DNA of 64,000 bases from Croceibacter atlanticus HTCC2559 (GCF_000196315.1 NC_014230.1:1446001-1510000), one strand, 5' to 3'. Positions 35,526 to 44,999 are shown, counted from the stretch's first letter. The notes: generated by a model not told the origin, from the letters alone. Made by a program: numbers and translations.

Positions 35526-36566
35526 ATGAAGTATTTATGTATGCTAATTATAGTTCTGCTATTTTCATCTTGTGCTAAAGATGATGCTATAGAGTATAGT
35601 CCTACACCAATAAATTTAGAAATACCATCTAATTTTCCGCCATTAGTTTATGCTATTGAAAATAATCCTTTAACAGAAGAAGGTTTTCAGTTAGGGAAGT
35701 CTTTGTTTTATGAAGGAAAATTGTCATCAAATAATTCTATTCCGTGTGCATTTTGTCACGAACAAGCATTTGCATTTACTCATCACGGCCACAATGTTAG
35801 TCATGGTGTAGATGGTGGTATTGGAATAAGAAACTCTCAGCCTATTCAAAACTTAGTATTTCAATCTGAATTTACCTGGGATGGTGCAGCTACTCATTTA
35901 GATTTACAACCTATAATACCTATTACTAGTGAGGTTGAAATGAATGAAAGCTTAAGCAATGTTGTTGAAAAACTAAAAGCAGACGCTTATTACAGGTCTG
36001 CTTTTGCCTTGGCTTTTGAAGAAGGAGAGATCAATGGAGAAAATTTGCTTAAAGCACTATCGCAATTCATGGTGATGATGGTTTCAACCAACTCTAAGTA
36101 TGATAGGATGATACGACAAGAAGGTAACGAAACCTTTTCAGTTTTAGAAAATGATGGCTTGGTAACGTTCCAACAAAAATGCACTTCTTGTCACGCTACA
36201 GATTTATTTACAGACCAATCATACAGAAATAATGGGCTTTCGGTAAATCCACAAGTAGATGATAAAGGCAGGTATAACGTTTTTCAAAACCCAGATGATC
36301 TGTATAAGTTTAAAGTTCCTAGTTTAAGAAATGTGGAGCATTCTTTTCCTTATATGCACGACGGTCGTTTTGAAACTTTAGAAGCTGTTGTAAATTTTTA
36401 TGATAATGGCCTTACAGATAACGGCAATGTAGATCCTTTGTTAGTTTCTGAAAATGGCAGTTTGGGAATACCACTTACAGATTACGAAAAGCAAAGTTTA
36501 GTAGCTTTTTTAAAAACACTTACAGATAATGAATTTTTACAAAATGAAAGATTTTCAGATTTCTAA
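35526..36566 (+). CDS. Di-haem cytochrome c peroxidase family protein (MbnH-like)
   Basis: 346 residues from the ATG at 35526, which gives a lipoprotein signal MKYLCMLIIVLLFSSC (Cys16). A TTG at 35484 would add 14 residues. Two c-type haem motifs are seen: CAFCH (74-78) and CTSCH (219-223). Also MHDGRFETLEAVVNFY near the end, typical of the CcpA/MauG superfamily. MbnH proteins form a high-valent di-iron state and oxidise a Trp in MbnP. Adjacency to the MbnP gene favours MbnH over a hydrogen-peroxide-scavenging CcpA. The next gene overlaps it by 23 bp. Confidence 0.85.
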   Translation: MKYLCMLIIVLLFSSCAKDDAIEYSPTPINLEIPSNFPPLVYAIENNPLTEEGFQLGKSLFYEGKLSSNNSIPCAFCHEQAFAFTHHGHNVSHGVDGGIGIRNSQPIQNLVFQSEFTWDGAATHLDLQPIIPITSEVEMNESLSNVVEKLKADAYYRSAFALAFEEGEINGENLLKALSQFMVMMVSTNSKYDRMIRQEGNETFSVLENDGLVTFQQKCTSCHATDLFTDQSYRNNGLSVNPQVDDKGRYNVFQNPDDLYKFKVPSLRNVEHSFPYMHDGRFETLEAVVNFYDNGLTDNGNVDPLLVSENGSLGIPLTDYEKQSLVAFLKTLTDNEFLQNERFSDF

Positions 36567-37569
36567 AATATCAATACTACTTTTAGTTTTTACTCTAAGT
36601 ATTGTAACACAACTCAGAGCTAAAGAATTATGTAAAGGCAGAAAAACGACTATTCCGAAATTTGGATTAACACTACTAGAAGAAGACTGCGATTTATGTG
36701 GGTGTACCACTAGTAGTGGTAGTTCTGCATTTGGAGATTTAAGCATGTCTAATTTTATTGGTGTGAGATACATTTATCAGCAATACGAATCTCGCAATGG
36801 TATATTTGAAAACTCGCCAACTAGTGACGAGCATTTTAATACGTATCAAATTTGGGGTAGGGTGCCAATTAGTAAAAATATATTTTTAAATGCTGTGATA
36901 CCATATCAAGATTTAAGACGAAATTTTGATGATAGAAGCGAGCACTTAAATGGTTTAGGAGATGTGAATATTACAGGATTTTACCAATTTAAATTTTATA
37001 AAAAAGAAGAAAACACTAACGATAATGAGGAAAATTATGCGTGGTCTGATACTAGAGAGTTATCAAATCATACCTTAAATATTGGTTTGGGAGTAAAGCT
37101 GCCAACAGGTGAGTTTGAAGAAGAATTAGCAGATAAAGTAAATCCAGGTTTTCAAGTTGGAACAGGTAGTTGGGATGTATATCCTATTGTAATGTATGGA
37201 TATTCAAATAACAATTTAGGTTTTACTACAACCATCGCCTATTATTTTAAATCGGAAAATAAGAACGAATATAAATTTGGAAACCAATTAAGCTATTCAA
37301 CAACTATGTATTATACGCTTTTAAGGAATGAAAAGGCTATTAAGCCATTTCTGGGTCTATCTGGAGATGTTTTTGATTCAATAGAACAATTTGGGGAGAC
37401 TTTAGTAAATACAGATGGCTCAATATTTAATGGAGCAGTTGGTATGGAGTATGCAACAGGCAAAATATTATTAGGCGCAAAATATACACAGCCGTTATAT
37501 CAAGATTTATTTAATGGAAATGTTAAGTCTAAATCTCAAATAGCATTATATCTTAATTTTTCAATTTAA
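36544..37569 (+). CDS. Outer-membrane beta-barrel protein with N-terminal Cys cluster (putative transporter)
   Basis: 341 residues from the ATG at 36544. Signal peptide about 1-24 (ISKISILLLVFTLSIVTQ...). The mature N-terminus has a Cys cluster EEDCDLCGCTTSSGS (C-x2-C-x-C) and an earlier Cys in KELCKGRK. The remainder is alternating beta strands (FIGVRYIYQQYES, LNIGLGVKLPTGEFE) ending in LYLNFSI, as for outer-membrane barrels. Overlap with the MbnH-like gene by 23 bp implies co-translation. A role in copper or metal passage is inferred from the cluster, not shown. Confidence 0.7.
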   Translation: MKDFQISKISILLLVFTLSIVTQLRAKELCKGRKTTIPKFGLTLLEEDCDLCGCTTSSGSSAFGDLSMSNFIGVRYIYQQYESRNGIFENSPTSDEHFNTYQIWGRVPISKNIFLNAVIPYQDLRRNFDDRSEHLNGLGDVNITGFYQFKFYKKEENTNDNEENYAWSDTRELSNHTLNIGLGVKLPTGEFEEELADKVNPGFQVGTGSWDVYPIVMYGYSNNNLGFTTTIAYYFKSENKNEYKFGNQLSYSTTMYYTLLRNEKAIKPFLGLSGDVFDSIEQFGETLVNTDGSIFNGAVGMEYATGKILLGAKYTQPLYQDLFNGNVKSKSQIALYLNFSI

Positions 37570-37574
37570 TTAAT

Positions 37575-37617
37575 AAAGGTGTTACTGTAAGTTTTAAGTT
37601 TACAGTACACCTTTTTT
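37575..37617. terminator. Bidirectional terminator between the barrel gene and amt
   Basis: Arms AAAGGTGTTACTGTAA (37575-37590) and TTACAGTACACCTTT (37600-37614) pair with one bulged base. T-runs exist on both strands, and it lies between convergent genes. Confidence 0.85.
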
Positions 37618-38899
37618 ATATTCTCTCACCATGTTGCGAATTGTCTAGACCGCGTTCTTCTTGATCTTCCCTTACTCTAACTGGTAAAACTAAATCTACA
37701 ATTTTATAGATAAGCAAACTACCTCCGAAAACACCTATAGAAACGAGTATTAAGGCAATTAGATGAAACATAAAAGTTTCTGTCTCTCCATAAATTAAAC
37801 CCACATCCTTTGCAAGAACTCCTGTTAAAATCATACCGACAATACCTCCAACTCCATGACTAGGAAATACATCTAGTGTGTCATCAATATTACATTGTTT
37901 CTGTACTTGAATAGCAATATTACTTATAACCGCAGCAAAGAAACCAATGAAAATACTTTGACCTAAATTAACAAAACCTGCCGCTGGTGTTATAGCAACT
38001 AAACCTACAATTGCTCCAATACATGCACCAATAGCAGACATTTTTTTATTAAGCATGCGGTCTAAAAAAATCCAAGTAATCATACTTGTTGCAGAAGCCA
38101 AGTTTGTGTTTGCAAATGCTATTACAGCATCTATGTTAGCACCTAGCGCAGAGCCGGCATTAAAGCCAAACCAACCAAACCAAAGTAATCCTGTTCCTAA
38201 TATTACAAATGGGATGTTTGCTGGCTCTTCAATCATTTTTTTGCGTTTTCCTAAATATATTGCACCGGCAAGTGCAGCTAATCCAGCAGAAAGGTGGACT
38301 ACTGTACCTCCAGCAAAATCTAACACTCCCCAATTCCTCAGCAAACCTTCTGGATGCCAAGTCATATGTGCTAATGGACAGTAAATAAATAATGAAAATA
38401 ATATCATTATTAAAATGTAGCTTCTAAACCTTATGCGCTCTGCAAAACTTCCAGTTATTAATGCAGGAGCAATGATTGCAAATTTTAATTGAAATAATGC
38501 GAACAATAAAAATGGTATTGTTGATGAAAAGTCAGGGTTGGGTGAAAGCGTAACGTTATTAAAATTAAAGTAAGTAAAAGGATTACCTATAATACCATGG
38601 TAGCTCTCTCCAAATGCTAGGCTAAAGCCTATAAACACCCAAAGAACACTCATCACTCCTAAAGCAACAAAACTTTGTAACATTGTGGAGATAACATTTT
38701 TTCTATTGACTAAACCTCCGTAAAAAAAAGCTAATCCTGGCGTCATTAATAATACAAATGCACTAGCTACAATCATCCAAGCAGTATCTCCAGTATCAAT
38801 ACTGTAATTAGTAGATTCAATAAATGTGTATTCAGCACTACAGATTAGACTAATAATGACAATTACAGTCAATATTATAAAGTTTAATTTTTTACTCAT
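37616..38899 (-). CDS. amt: Ammonium transporter
   Basis: 427 residues. N-terminal signal-like segment, then 11 membrane segments of the Amt/Rh fold: AWMIVASAFVLLMTPGLAFFYGG, then HMTWHPEGLL, FAGGTVVHLSAGLAAL (conserved His), and the late FPSHGVGGIVGMI with the second pore His. It imports NH4+/NH3. No glnK/PII gene is adjacent, which is less usual. A perfect dyad lies 38 bp upstream. Confidence 0.94.
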   Translation of the reverse strand: MSKKLNFIILTVIVIISLICSAEYTFIESTNYSIDTGDTAWMIVASAFVLLMTPGLAFFYGGLVNRKNVISTMLQSFVALGVMSVLWVFIGFSLAFGESYHGIIGNPFTYFNFNNVTLSPNPDFSSTIPFLLFALFQLKFAIIAPALITGSFAERIRFRSYILIMILFSLFIYCPLAHMTWHPEGLLRNWGVLDFAGGTVVHLSAGLAALAGAIYLGKRKKMIEEPANIPFVILGTGLLWFGWFGFNAGSALGANIDAVIAFANTNLASATSMITWIFLDRMLNKKMSAIGACIGAIVGLVAITPAAGFVNLGQSIFIGFFAAVISNIAIQVQKQCNIDDTLDVFPSHGVGGIVGMILTGVLAKDVGLIYGETETFMFHLIALILVSIGVFGGSLLIYKIVDLVLPVRVREDQEERGLDNSQHGERI

Positions 38900-39098
38900 G
38901 ATAATTATTTTTTATAAAAATATACATTTAAAATAATTACCCCTATAAAATATAGGGGTAAAAATAAATATTTACTGAATAAATAATAATTAACCCTTAA
39001 AAATAATGGGTATTTAATAATGATATTGTTTTAAGTATTTATTTTGTAATAACTGTAATTTTCAATAATCTTCTTAATTTTACTTAAAATTTAAGCTG
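38900..39098. promoter_or_regulatory. Divergent amt-folC region with a perfect dyad
   Basis: Arms TTACCCCTATA (38937-38947) and TATAGGGGTAA (38951-38961) pair perfectly around AAA. The dyad starts 38 bp upstream of the amt start codon and 138 bp from folC. A weaker ACCC/GGGT pair lies at about 38994-39011. The rest is very AT-rich. It looks like a repressor or activator site of amt; a terminator is less likely because no gene ends there. Confidence 0.5.
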
Positions 39099-40313
39099 TT
39101 GAATTATAAAGAAACTACTGATTGGTTATTTAAGCAATTACCAATGTATCAAAATCAAGGAGAGTCAGCATATAAAGCGAACCTTGATAATATTGTGATA
39201 CTAGATGAGTATTTAGATTTTCCTCATCGTAATTTTAAATCTATACATGTAGCAGGAACTAATGGTAAAGGGTCTACGAGCCATATGTTGGCTTCAGTTT
39301 TTCAAGAAGCTGGTTATAAAGTTGGTTTGTATACATCTCCGCATTTAAAAGATTTTAGAGAGCGGATAAAAATAAATGGAGAAGTTATAAGTGAGTGTGA
39401 AGTAGTTGATTTTGTAAAAGTAAACAGAAATTTTTTTGAAGAAAATAATCTTTCTTTTTTTGAAATGACAGTTGGTATGGCATTCGACTATTTTTCTAAT
39501 CAAAAAGTAGATATTGCCATTATAGAAGTTGGGTTAGGTGGAAGATTAGATAGTACAAACATTATAACTCCAGAATTATCTATAATAACAAACATAAGCT
39601 TAGATCATACTAAATTTTTAGGGACTACTTTAGAGAGTATTGCAAAAGAAAAGTCTGGAATTATCAAATCTAATATTCCAGTGGTAATTGGTCAGGCTGA
39701 TTATAAGTTGAGATTGGTATTTAATGAGGTTGCTAAGAAAAATAATGCTGAGATAATATTTACTGAAGATTTTAGATTTAAAAATTTAGAGTCTGATTTA
39801 CTAGGAGATTATCAAGTCTTTAATATGAAAACTGTTCAGACAGCTTTTAAAATACTTCAAGAATCTTGGGATTTAAAGCCAGTCCATTTAAAAGAAGGTC
39901 TATTAAAAACTGTTGCAAATACAAGTTTGCTTGGAAGGTGGCAAAAACTTAGCGAAAACCCTTTAGTTTTTTGCGATACAGCGCATAATGAAGAAGGCTT
40001 AAAAATAGTAATATCACAATTAAAAAAGTTTGAATACGCAACATTGCATATTATATTGGGAGTAGTTAATGACAAAGATTTAAACAAGTTACTTCCAATA
40101 TTTCCTAAAGATGCAAAATATTATTTTTCTAAACCTAATGTCCCAAGAGGCTTAAATGAAACTGAGTTAAAAAATAGAGCAAAACATTTTCAACTTTTAG
40201 GAAATAGTTATACCTCGGTTAGTAAAGCTTTAAGTGCTTCAAAGTTAGAGGCTAAAAAAAATGATTTAATATTTATTGGTGGTAGTACGTTTACTGTGGC
40301 AGAAATAATTTAA
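39099..40313 (+). CDS. folC: Folylpolyglutamate synthase / dihydrofolate synthase
   Basis: 404-residue Mur-ligase-like enzyme that makes dihydrofolate and adds glutamates to folates. ATP loop AGTNGKGSTSHML (near 51-63), then YTSPHLKDFRERI, EVGLGGRLDSTN and ITNISLDHTKFLG. It starts with TTG at 39099: the family's conserved opening (Y-x-E-T-x-x-W-L) is encoded by codons 3-10, and the first ATG (39144) would remove it. It is followed by tRNA-Val. Confidence 0.93.
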   Translation: MNYKETTDWLFKQLPMYQNQGESAYKANLDNIVILDEYLDFPHRNFKSIHVAGTNGKGSTSHMLASVFQEAGYKVGLYTSPHLKDFRERIKINGEVISECEVVDFVKVNRNFFEENNLSFFEMTVGMAFDYFSNQKVDIAIIEVGLGGRLDSTNIITPELSIITNISLDHTKFLGTTLESIAKEKSGIIKSNIPVVIGQADYKLRLVFNEVAKKNNAEIIFTEDFRFKNLESDLLGDYQVFNMKTVQTAFKILQESWDLKPVHLKEGLLKTVANTSLLGRWQKLSENPLVFCDTAHNEEGLKIVISQLKKFEYATLHIILGVVNDKDLNKLLPIFPKDAKYYFSKPNVPRGLNETELKNRAKHFQLLGNSYTSVSKALSASKLEAKKNDLIFIGGSTFTVAEII

Positions 40314-40333
40314 TTTTTTTTTGAAAAAACATT

Positions 40334-40362
40334 TTGACAATTGTAAAATAAACTTATATTTG
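40334..40362 (+). promoter_or_regulatory. Promoter of tRNA-Val
   Basis: TTG at 40334-40336 (in TTGACA) and TATATTTG at 40355-40362, 18 bp apart, a full match to the Bacteroidota vegetative consensus. The tRNA begins 18 bp later. Confidence 0.85.
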
Positions 40363-40379
40363 CATCCGCTTACAGAGCA

Positions 40380-40454
40380 GGGCGCATAGCTCAGTTGGTT
40401 CAGAGCACTTGGTTTACACCCAAGGGGTCGGGGGTTCGAATCCCTCTGCGCCCA
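40380..40454 (+). tRNA. tRNA-Val (anticodon TAC)
   Basis: 75-nt cloverleaf. Acceptor stem GGGCGCA/TGCGCCC with discriminator A; CCA is not encoded. Anticodon stem CTTGG/CCAAG with loop TTTACAC gives anticodon TAC, reading GTA as valine. T arm GGTTCGAATCC. It is a single-gene unit with its own promoter and terminator. Confidence 0.95.
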
Positions 40455-40461
40455 CAGAATT

Positions 40462-40495
40462 AAAAAAAACCACATCGAAAGATGTGGTTTTTTTA
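40462..40495 (+). terminator. Rho-independent terminator of tRNA-Val
   Basis: Arms AAACCACATC (40467-40476) and GATGTGGTTT (40481-40490) around a GAAA tetraloop, followed by T-run. A-run on the other side makes it usable for the convergent TonB receptor gene too. Confidence 0.92.
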
Positions 40496-40517
40496 GTTTT
40501 ATAAACGTTTAATTTTT

Positions 40518-42983
40518 CTAGAGTCTCATTCCGAGTTTTAAATTAAAAATTCTAGGTGTTAAAAAATTTGGAATTGCAAATTGCTGTTGTGTGCTAGCAT
40601 CTCTTACAAATGTATTTGTTATTGAATTTTGAACATCGAATATGTTGAAGATTTCAAAACCAAGAGTAAGTTCCTTAAAAGGGTGTAGCCAATGACCTTT
40701 ACTGAAAGTTTTATTTTGATCTGCAAGTACATAGAATATCCCTAGATCTGCCCTTTTATAGTCTCTTAGACGGGTTTGAAAATCATAAGGGTCTGCGTAG
40801 TTGGGAGAGCCTCCAGGTAGTCCTGTATTGTAAACTAAGTTTAAATACATTTTTAAACTTGGTATTCTTGGAACATAATCTTGAAGTAATACGCCAAACT
40901 TTAAACGTTGATCTGTAGGCCTTGCAATATAGCCTCGGTCATTTATGTTCTCTTCAGTTTTAAGGTACCCAAAACTAACCCAACTTTCTGTGCCAGGAAC
41001 AAACTCACCGTTTAAGCGCATATCTAACCCATAAGCATATGCTTTTGCATTATTATTAGCTGCATACCTTATCCTTACGTTTTCAACTGTGTATGGGTTT
41101 ACATCTGTAATACTCTTATAGTAAAGTTCGCTTACAAGTTTAAATGGGCGGTTCCAGAGCTTAAAGCTATAGTCATTACCTAATACTAAGTGAACACTCT
41201 GTTGTGCTTTTACATTTGGTCTTACAGTCCCTGTAGAGTCTCGAAGCTCTCTATAGAAAGGAGGTTGATGATATAGTCCTCCTGAAATTCTAAATATCAT
41301 ATCCTTTTCCCAATCGGGCTTAACGGCAAATTGTGCTCTAGGACTTATCACTGCTTGGCTTTCGGTTGTGTTTGTTAGGTTGTCATTAACAGTCCATTGG
41401 TGTGCTCTAATACCAAGGTTGTAAAAGATTTCAGTATTACCTATTACAGTTTTGTTGCCATATTGTGCGTATGCTTGTATCCTATCAATCTGTGTTTCGT
41501 TAAATGCTCTCACACTTGAGTAAGGTGTTAAAGGTGCGTCAAAAGCTTGATATGGTTGGTCGTTTGCAAAGTCTGAAAAGGGTGGTCTTATTGAAAAGCC
41601 AGCAGAGTCTACTACTTCGTACTCTTGTTGTCTGTCTCTAATATCTTCATGAGTATACTTGATACCATAATCTATTAAGTGATCATTGATAGAGATTGTT
41701 CCTTTATGCTCTAAGTTGAAAATTAATGCATCAAGATCATTTCTTGCATGTGTAAGCTGTGATCCGGCTGCTCTGGTAAACTCAACCTCGCCTAAATCTT
41801 CGCTCCCAATATCAGTATTAGGAACACCTAATCTATATTCTGCAAATATGTCAAAATGTTCTTGTTCTTGGGTGTTATAGGTTGAGGCAATGAGTTTTGC
41901 GGTATAATTGTCTGAAACGTCATATGTAGCTTTGAGCGCTCCAAAATAGGTTTCGTAGCGATCTTCTTCTTGACCATCGTAAAATACAACTAATGCTAAA
42001 GGGTCTTGCAGCGTCCCGAAATTGGTTTGTCTAGCTTGAGGCTCAAAATTGTAATCATTAACTGAAACATTACCTAAAAAGCCCAATTCAAATTTATCTG
42101 TTACTCTGTAGCTAAGAAATGTTTGAGCATCAGCAAATCCTGCTCTGTAATTAGTCTCCGTTTCTCTGGAGTTAACAAATAATCCATTGTCTCTATATCT
42201 TAATCCTACAATGCCTGAAAATTTATCATCTTTTGAAATTCCTTCAACAGAAATACTTCCACCTAATAAAGAGGCTTCTAAAGATGCTCCGAAATCTACA
42301 GGTCTTCTGTAGGTAATATCTAATACAGAAGATAATTTGTCTCCATACTTTGCTTGAAAGCCTCCTGCTGAAAATTCAACATTTCTTACTAAATCTGTAT
42401 TCACGAAAGAGAGACCTTCTTGTTGTCCGCTTCTAATTAAAAATGGTCTATAAACTTCAATTTCGTTTACATAAACTAAGTTTTCATCATAATTACCGCC
42501 TCGCACAGCATATTGTGTAGATAGCTCATTATTATTGCTTACACCTGGTAAAAGTTTAAGTAAAGTCTCTACACCTGCGTTAGCTCCAGGAATTTTTCGA
42601 ATAGTTTCTGGTGCTAAGGTAACAATACCTTCAACACGTTGACGCTGTCCGGTTTTAATGATGACTTCAGAAATTTGCTCAATGTCTGTTTTAAAGAGTG
42701 GATTAAATTCATAAATATCTCCACTAGTTAAATTAACAGTGATTTTAATGTTTTTAAATCCAACGTGAGAATACGTAATTTCTACATCTTGGTTTGATGG
42801 AATTTTTAAACTATAAGTTCCGTTTATGTCGGTTTCTGTTCCATTATTACTAGAGCTAATGTTTACTCCTAAAATTGGTGTTTTGGCATCATCTAAAATA
42901 ATACCTTGAACGGTTGCGGTTTGAGCAGATACTTGGTATAAAAAACAAGTAAAAAGCACATAAAATAGGGTAGATTTTTTCAA
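40518..42983 (-). CDS. TonB-dependent receptor
   Basis: 821 residues. Signal peptide (about 1-20), then a carboxypeptidase-regulatory-like beta-sandwich (about 22-100, VQGIILDDAKTPILGVNIS). A plug domain follows (about 115-235, IRKIPGANAGVETLLKLLPG and YAVRGGNYDENLVYVNEIEV), then a 22-strand-type barrel ending in FNLKLGMRL. It imports an unknown substrate in an energy-dependent way. No SusD-like gene is adjacent, so polysaccharide uptake is not indicated. It follows the M23 peptidase gene by 6 bp. Confidence 0.9.
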   Translation of the reverse strand: MKKSTLFYVLFTCFLYQVSAQTATVQGIILDDAKTPILGVNISSSNNGTETDINGTYSLKIPSNQDVEITYSHVGFKNIKITVNLTSGDIYEFNPLFKTDIEQISEVIIKTGQRQRVEGIVTLAPETIRKIPGANAGVETLLKLLPGVSNNNELSTQYAVRGGNYDENLVYVNEIEVYRPFLIRSGQQEGLSFVNTDLVRNVEFSAGGFQAKYGDKLSSVLDITYRRPVDFGASLEASLLGGSISVEGISKDDKFSGIVGLRYRDNGLFVNSRETETNYRAGFADAQTFLSYRVTDKFELGFLGNVSVNDYNFEPQARQTNFGTLQDPLALVVFYDGQEEDRYETYFGALKATYDVSDNYTAKLIASTYNTQEQEHFDIFAEYRLGVPNTDIGSEDLGEVEFTRAAGSQLTHARNDLDALIFNLEHKGTISINDHLIDYGIKYTHEDIRDRQQEYEVVDSAGFSIRPPFSDFANDQPYQAFDAPLTPYSSVRAFNETQIDRIQAYAQYGNKTVIGNTEIFYNLGIRAHQWTVNDNLTNTTESQAVISPRAQFAVKPDWEKDMIFRISGGLYHQPPFYRELRDSTGTVRPNVKAQQSVHLVLGNDYSFKLWNRPFKLVSELYYKSITDVNPYTVENVRIRYAANNNAKAYAYGLDMRLNGEFVPGTESWVSFGYLKTEENINDRGYIARPTDQRLKFGVLLQDYVPRIPSLKMYLNLVYNTGLPGGSPNYADPYDFQTRLRDYKRADLGIFYVLADQNKTFSKGHWLHPFKELTLGFEIFNIFDVQNSITNTFVRDASTQQQFAIPNFLTPRIFNLKLGMRL

Positions 42984-42989
42984 CAGGAT

Positions 42990-44696
42990 TTAGTTTTTTC
43001 TAAAGAAGGTACTTTCAAAAGTAGTACTATTTCCAACATTATCTGTGACTATCACTTGTAATTTGTTTTCAGTTTCGGTGACAACTCCATCTTCAAAACT
43101 ATGAGTTAATGTGCCTTTTTTGTAATTGTATTCGGTAAGAATGTATTTCCCGTTAACTGTAGCGTGATAATTTTTTATACCGGAACCTTTATCTTCAATT
43201 TTTAGCCTTAAGGTTGTGTTGTTGCTAATCCATTTTTCATTGGAGAAATTTAAAGCCTTAATTTCTGGGGCAATAGTATCTTCAACAAGTGTGTATATTC
43301 CAAATGTTCTAGTTTTTGTGGTAAACCTAGCTCCTTTCTTGTATGTTGATACATATGATGGATTTTTATAATAACCATATAATCTTGCTATGTATAATTT
43401 CTTACGATCTTCTGGACTGTATTTTTCTACATCAAAACCTATGGTGATATTTTTATGAATAGGAGTGTTGTCTTCGTGAAAGTGAATACTGTCACCAACA
43501 AATTTTATATTTAAATAGGTGTCTTCATAAAGAGCGTTAGATGGTATATAAACATCAATTCCTTTTTCCTCGAAAGCTGTTGCTTCATCTGCATCTACAA
43601 AATATGGAGTAGTTTTAATGTCTTTTGGTTTAATGCTTGCGTAAGTTTCGCCTTCTATTGGGATTCTAACAATCCTTTCATTTCCTGAAAAATCACTTAC
43701 AATAATTGTATAAGTAAAAGAATGCTCATCTGTAATAGATAAATACCCGTTGTTTTCTAAATTTTTATAAACACTAAGAGGATTGTTTTCTTGAACAAAA
43801 AGCATTTGTACTCTGCTCTTGTAATCTTTGAAATATTCATAATCTATCATTCTGTTTAGATAGCGTGTTTCTGAGAAGCTAAACCTGTCCATTTGTATAG
43901 AGAAGTTTGGGTTGCCGTTTATTTGAGTGTCAATTTTATAAATACCATTTTTATTTGGAGCATAATCTTGTCTGTCTACAGTAGAAATACCAAACCCTAA
44001 ATTACCGCAAGCCTTAATTTTTTCTGCAGTATAACTGCCATCTTGTTGAGGAATAAGTCTTAATTTTTGTTTGTTGGCATCTCCATTTACATGGCTATTA
44101 TCATCTTGAGGATATACCCATAAACTATTTATAATTGGAGCCGTCGTGTCTTTAATGTCGATATTAAACAGCATAGGATTCATTGGTCTGCTATTGTCAT
44201 CTCTTATTTCAAAATGCAAATGAGGACCACCACTACTTCCAGAATTTCCAGAGAAAGCTATGAGTTCTCCTTGTTGAACATTAAGTTCTGTAGATGTAGG
44301 GAAAACTTCTATCTCATAACTTTGCTTCTCATATTGCCTCTTTTTTATGTAGGCTTCAATTTTTGGTGAAAATCTTTGTAAATGAGCATAAACGGTAGAG
44401 TAGCCGTTAGGGTGTGTGATGTAAAGTGCCTTTCCGTAGCCGTAATGTGAAATTTTAATTCTAGAAATATAACCTTCAGCTGAAGCTAATACATCATAAC
44501 CTTCTTTTTGAAGTGTTTTAATATCCATACCACTGTGAAAATGATTAGATCTTAATTCTCCAAAGGTCCCAGATAATTTTAAATCAATATTTAAGGGATT
44601 AGAAAAATACTCTGTTGGAACTACAGGTTGTGCAGCTACGCCATTTGTGATAAAATAACAAATGAATAGACTTAGGAAAAATTGTTTTGTCATCAT
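42990..44696 (-). CDS. M23 family metallopeptidase
   Basis: 568 residues. Signal peptide (about 1-22), then an LytM/M23 domain (about 45-180) with zinc-site residues in HSGMDIKT (first His and Asp) and GGPHLHFEIRDD (HxH). Also the interior VLASAEGYISRIKISHYGYG. The C-terminal 380 residues are beta-rich and of unknown fold. It likely cuts peptidoglycan cross-links in the periplasm. A -7-like box (minus TACGTTTG, 44723-44730) lies 27 bp upstream. It is co-oriented with the TonB receptor. Confidence 0.9.
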   Translation of the reverse strand: MMTKQFFLSLFICYFITNGVAAQPVVPTEYFSNPLNIDLKLSGTFGELRSNHFHSGMDIKTLQKEGYDVLASAEGYISRIKISHYGYGKALYITHPNGYSTVYAHLQRFSPKIEAYIKKRQYEKQSYEIEVFPTSTELNVQQGELIAFSGNSGSSGGPHLHFEIRDDNSRPMNPMLFNIDIKDTTAPIINSLWVYPQDDNSHVNGDANKQKLRLIPQQDGSYTAEKIKACGNLGFGISTVDRQDYAPNKNGIYKIDTQINGNPNFSIQMDRFSFSETRYLNRMIDYEYFKDYKSRVQMLFVQENNPLSVYKNLENNGYLSITDEHSFTYTIIVSDFSGNERIVRIPIEGETYASIKPKDIKTTPYFVDADEATAFEEKGIDVYIPSNALYEDTYLNIKFVGDSIHFHEDNTPIHKNITIGFDVEKYSPEDRKKLYIARLYGYYKNPSYVSTYKKGARFTTKTRTFGIYTLVEDTIAPEIKALNFSNEKWISNNTTLRLKIEDKGSGIKNYHATVNGKYILTEYNYKKGTLTHSFEDGVVTETENKLQVIVTDNVGNSTTFESTFFRKN

Positions 44697-44722
44697 AAAA
44701 ATCTGTTCAGCTAAATATAAGA

Positions 44723-44730
44723 CAAACGTA
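44723..44730 (-). promoter_or_regulatory. Promoter -7 box for the M23 peptidase gene
   Basis: Minus strand TACGTTTG matches TAnnTTTG, 27 bp before the start codon at 44696. No TTG at -33 was found. Confidence 0.45.
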
Positions 44731-44999
44731 GTAAACCTTGGCTAATTGTGTAAATTTTTAGATTTAAGTACTGTTTTTTATGTTGAAATAAGTAAAACAA
44801 TTTTAATACTATTAAATGCGCTTTATTTAAAATTGGAAAGCAAAATTTACCCGTATTCCTCGAGAGGTGAAAAAGCAAACTTTAAAATATTAACTTTTAA
44901 TAATTGTAAAAATTTAAGTTGTAAATAAGTCTATGAAACCATTGGCTTATTCAATCCAGTTACATAAATTTGTAAGGATAAGCATAAGTAAAGGCGTGT
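44731..44999 (+). promoter_or_regulatory. Intergenic region holding the promoter of the coiled-coil/zapA operon
   Basis: TTG at 44942-44944 and TAAATTTG at 44965-44972, 20 bp apart, match the Bacteroidota promoter consensus. The start codon is at 45000. The remaining roughly 200 bp are AT-rich with no ORF or RNA recognised. Confidence 0.7.

Noticed and set aside
34571-37569. Methanobactin biosynthesis operon
   Set aside because: MbnP and MbnH names come from such operons, but no precursor peptide or MbnB/MbnC-like gene is present here.
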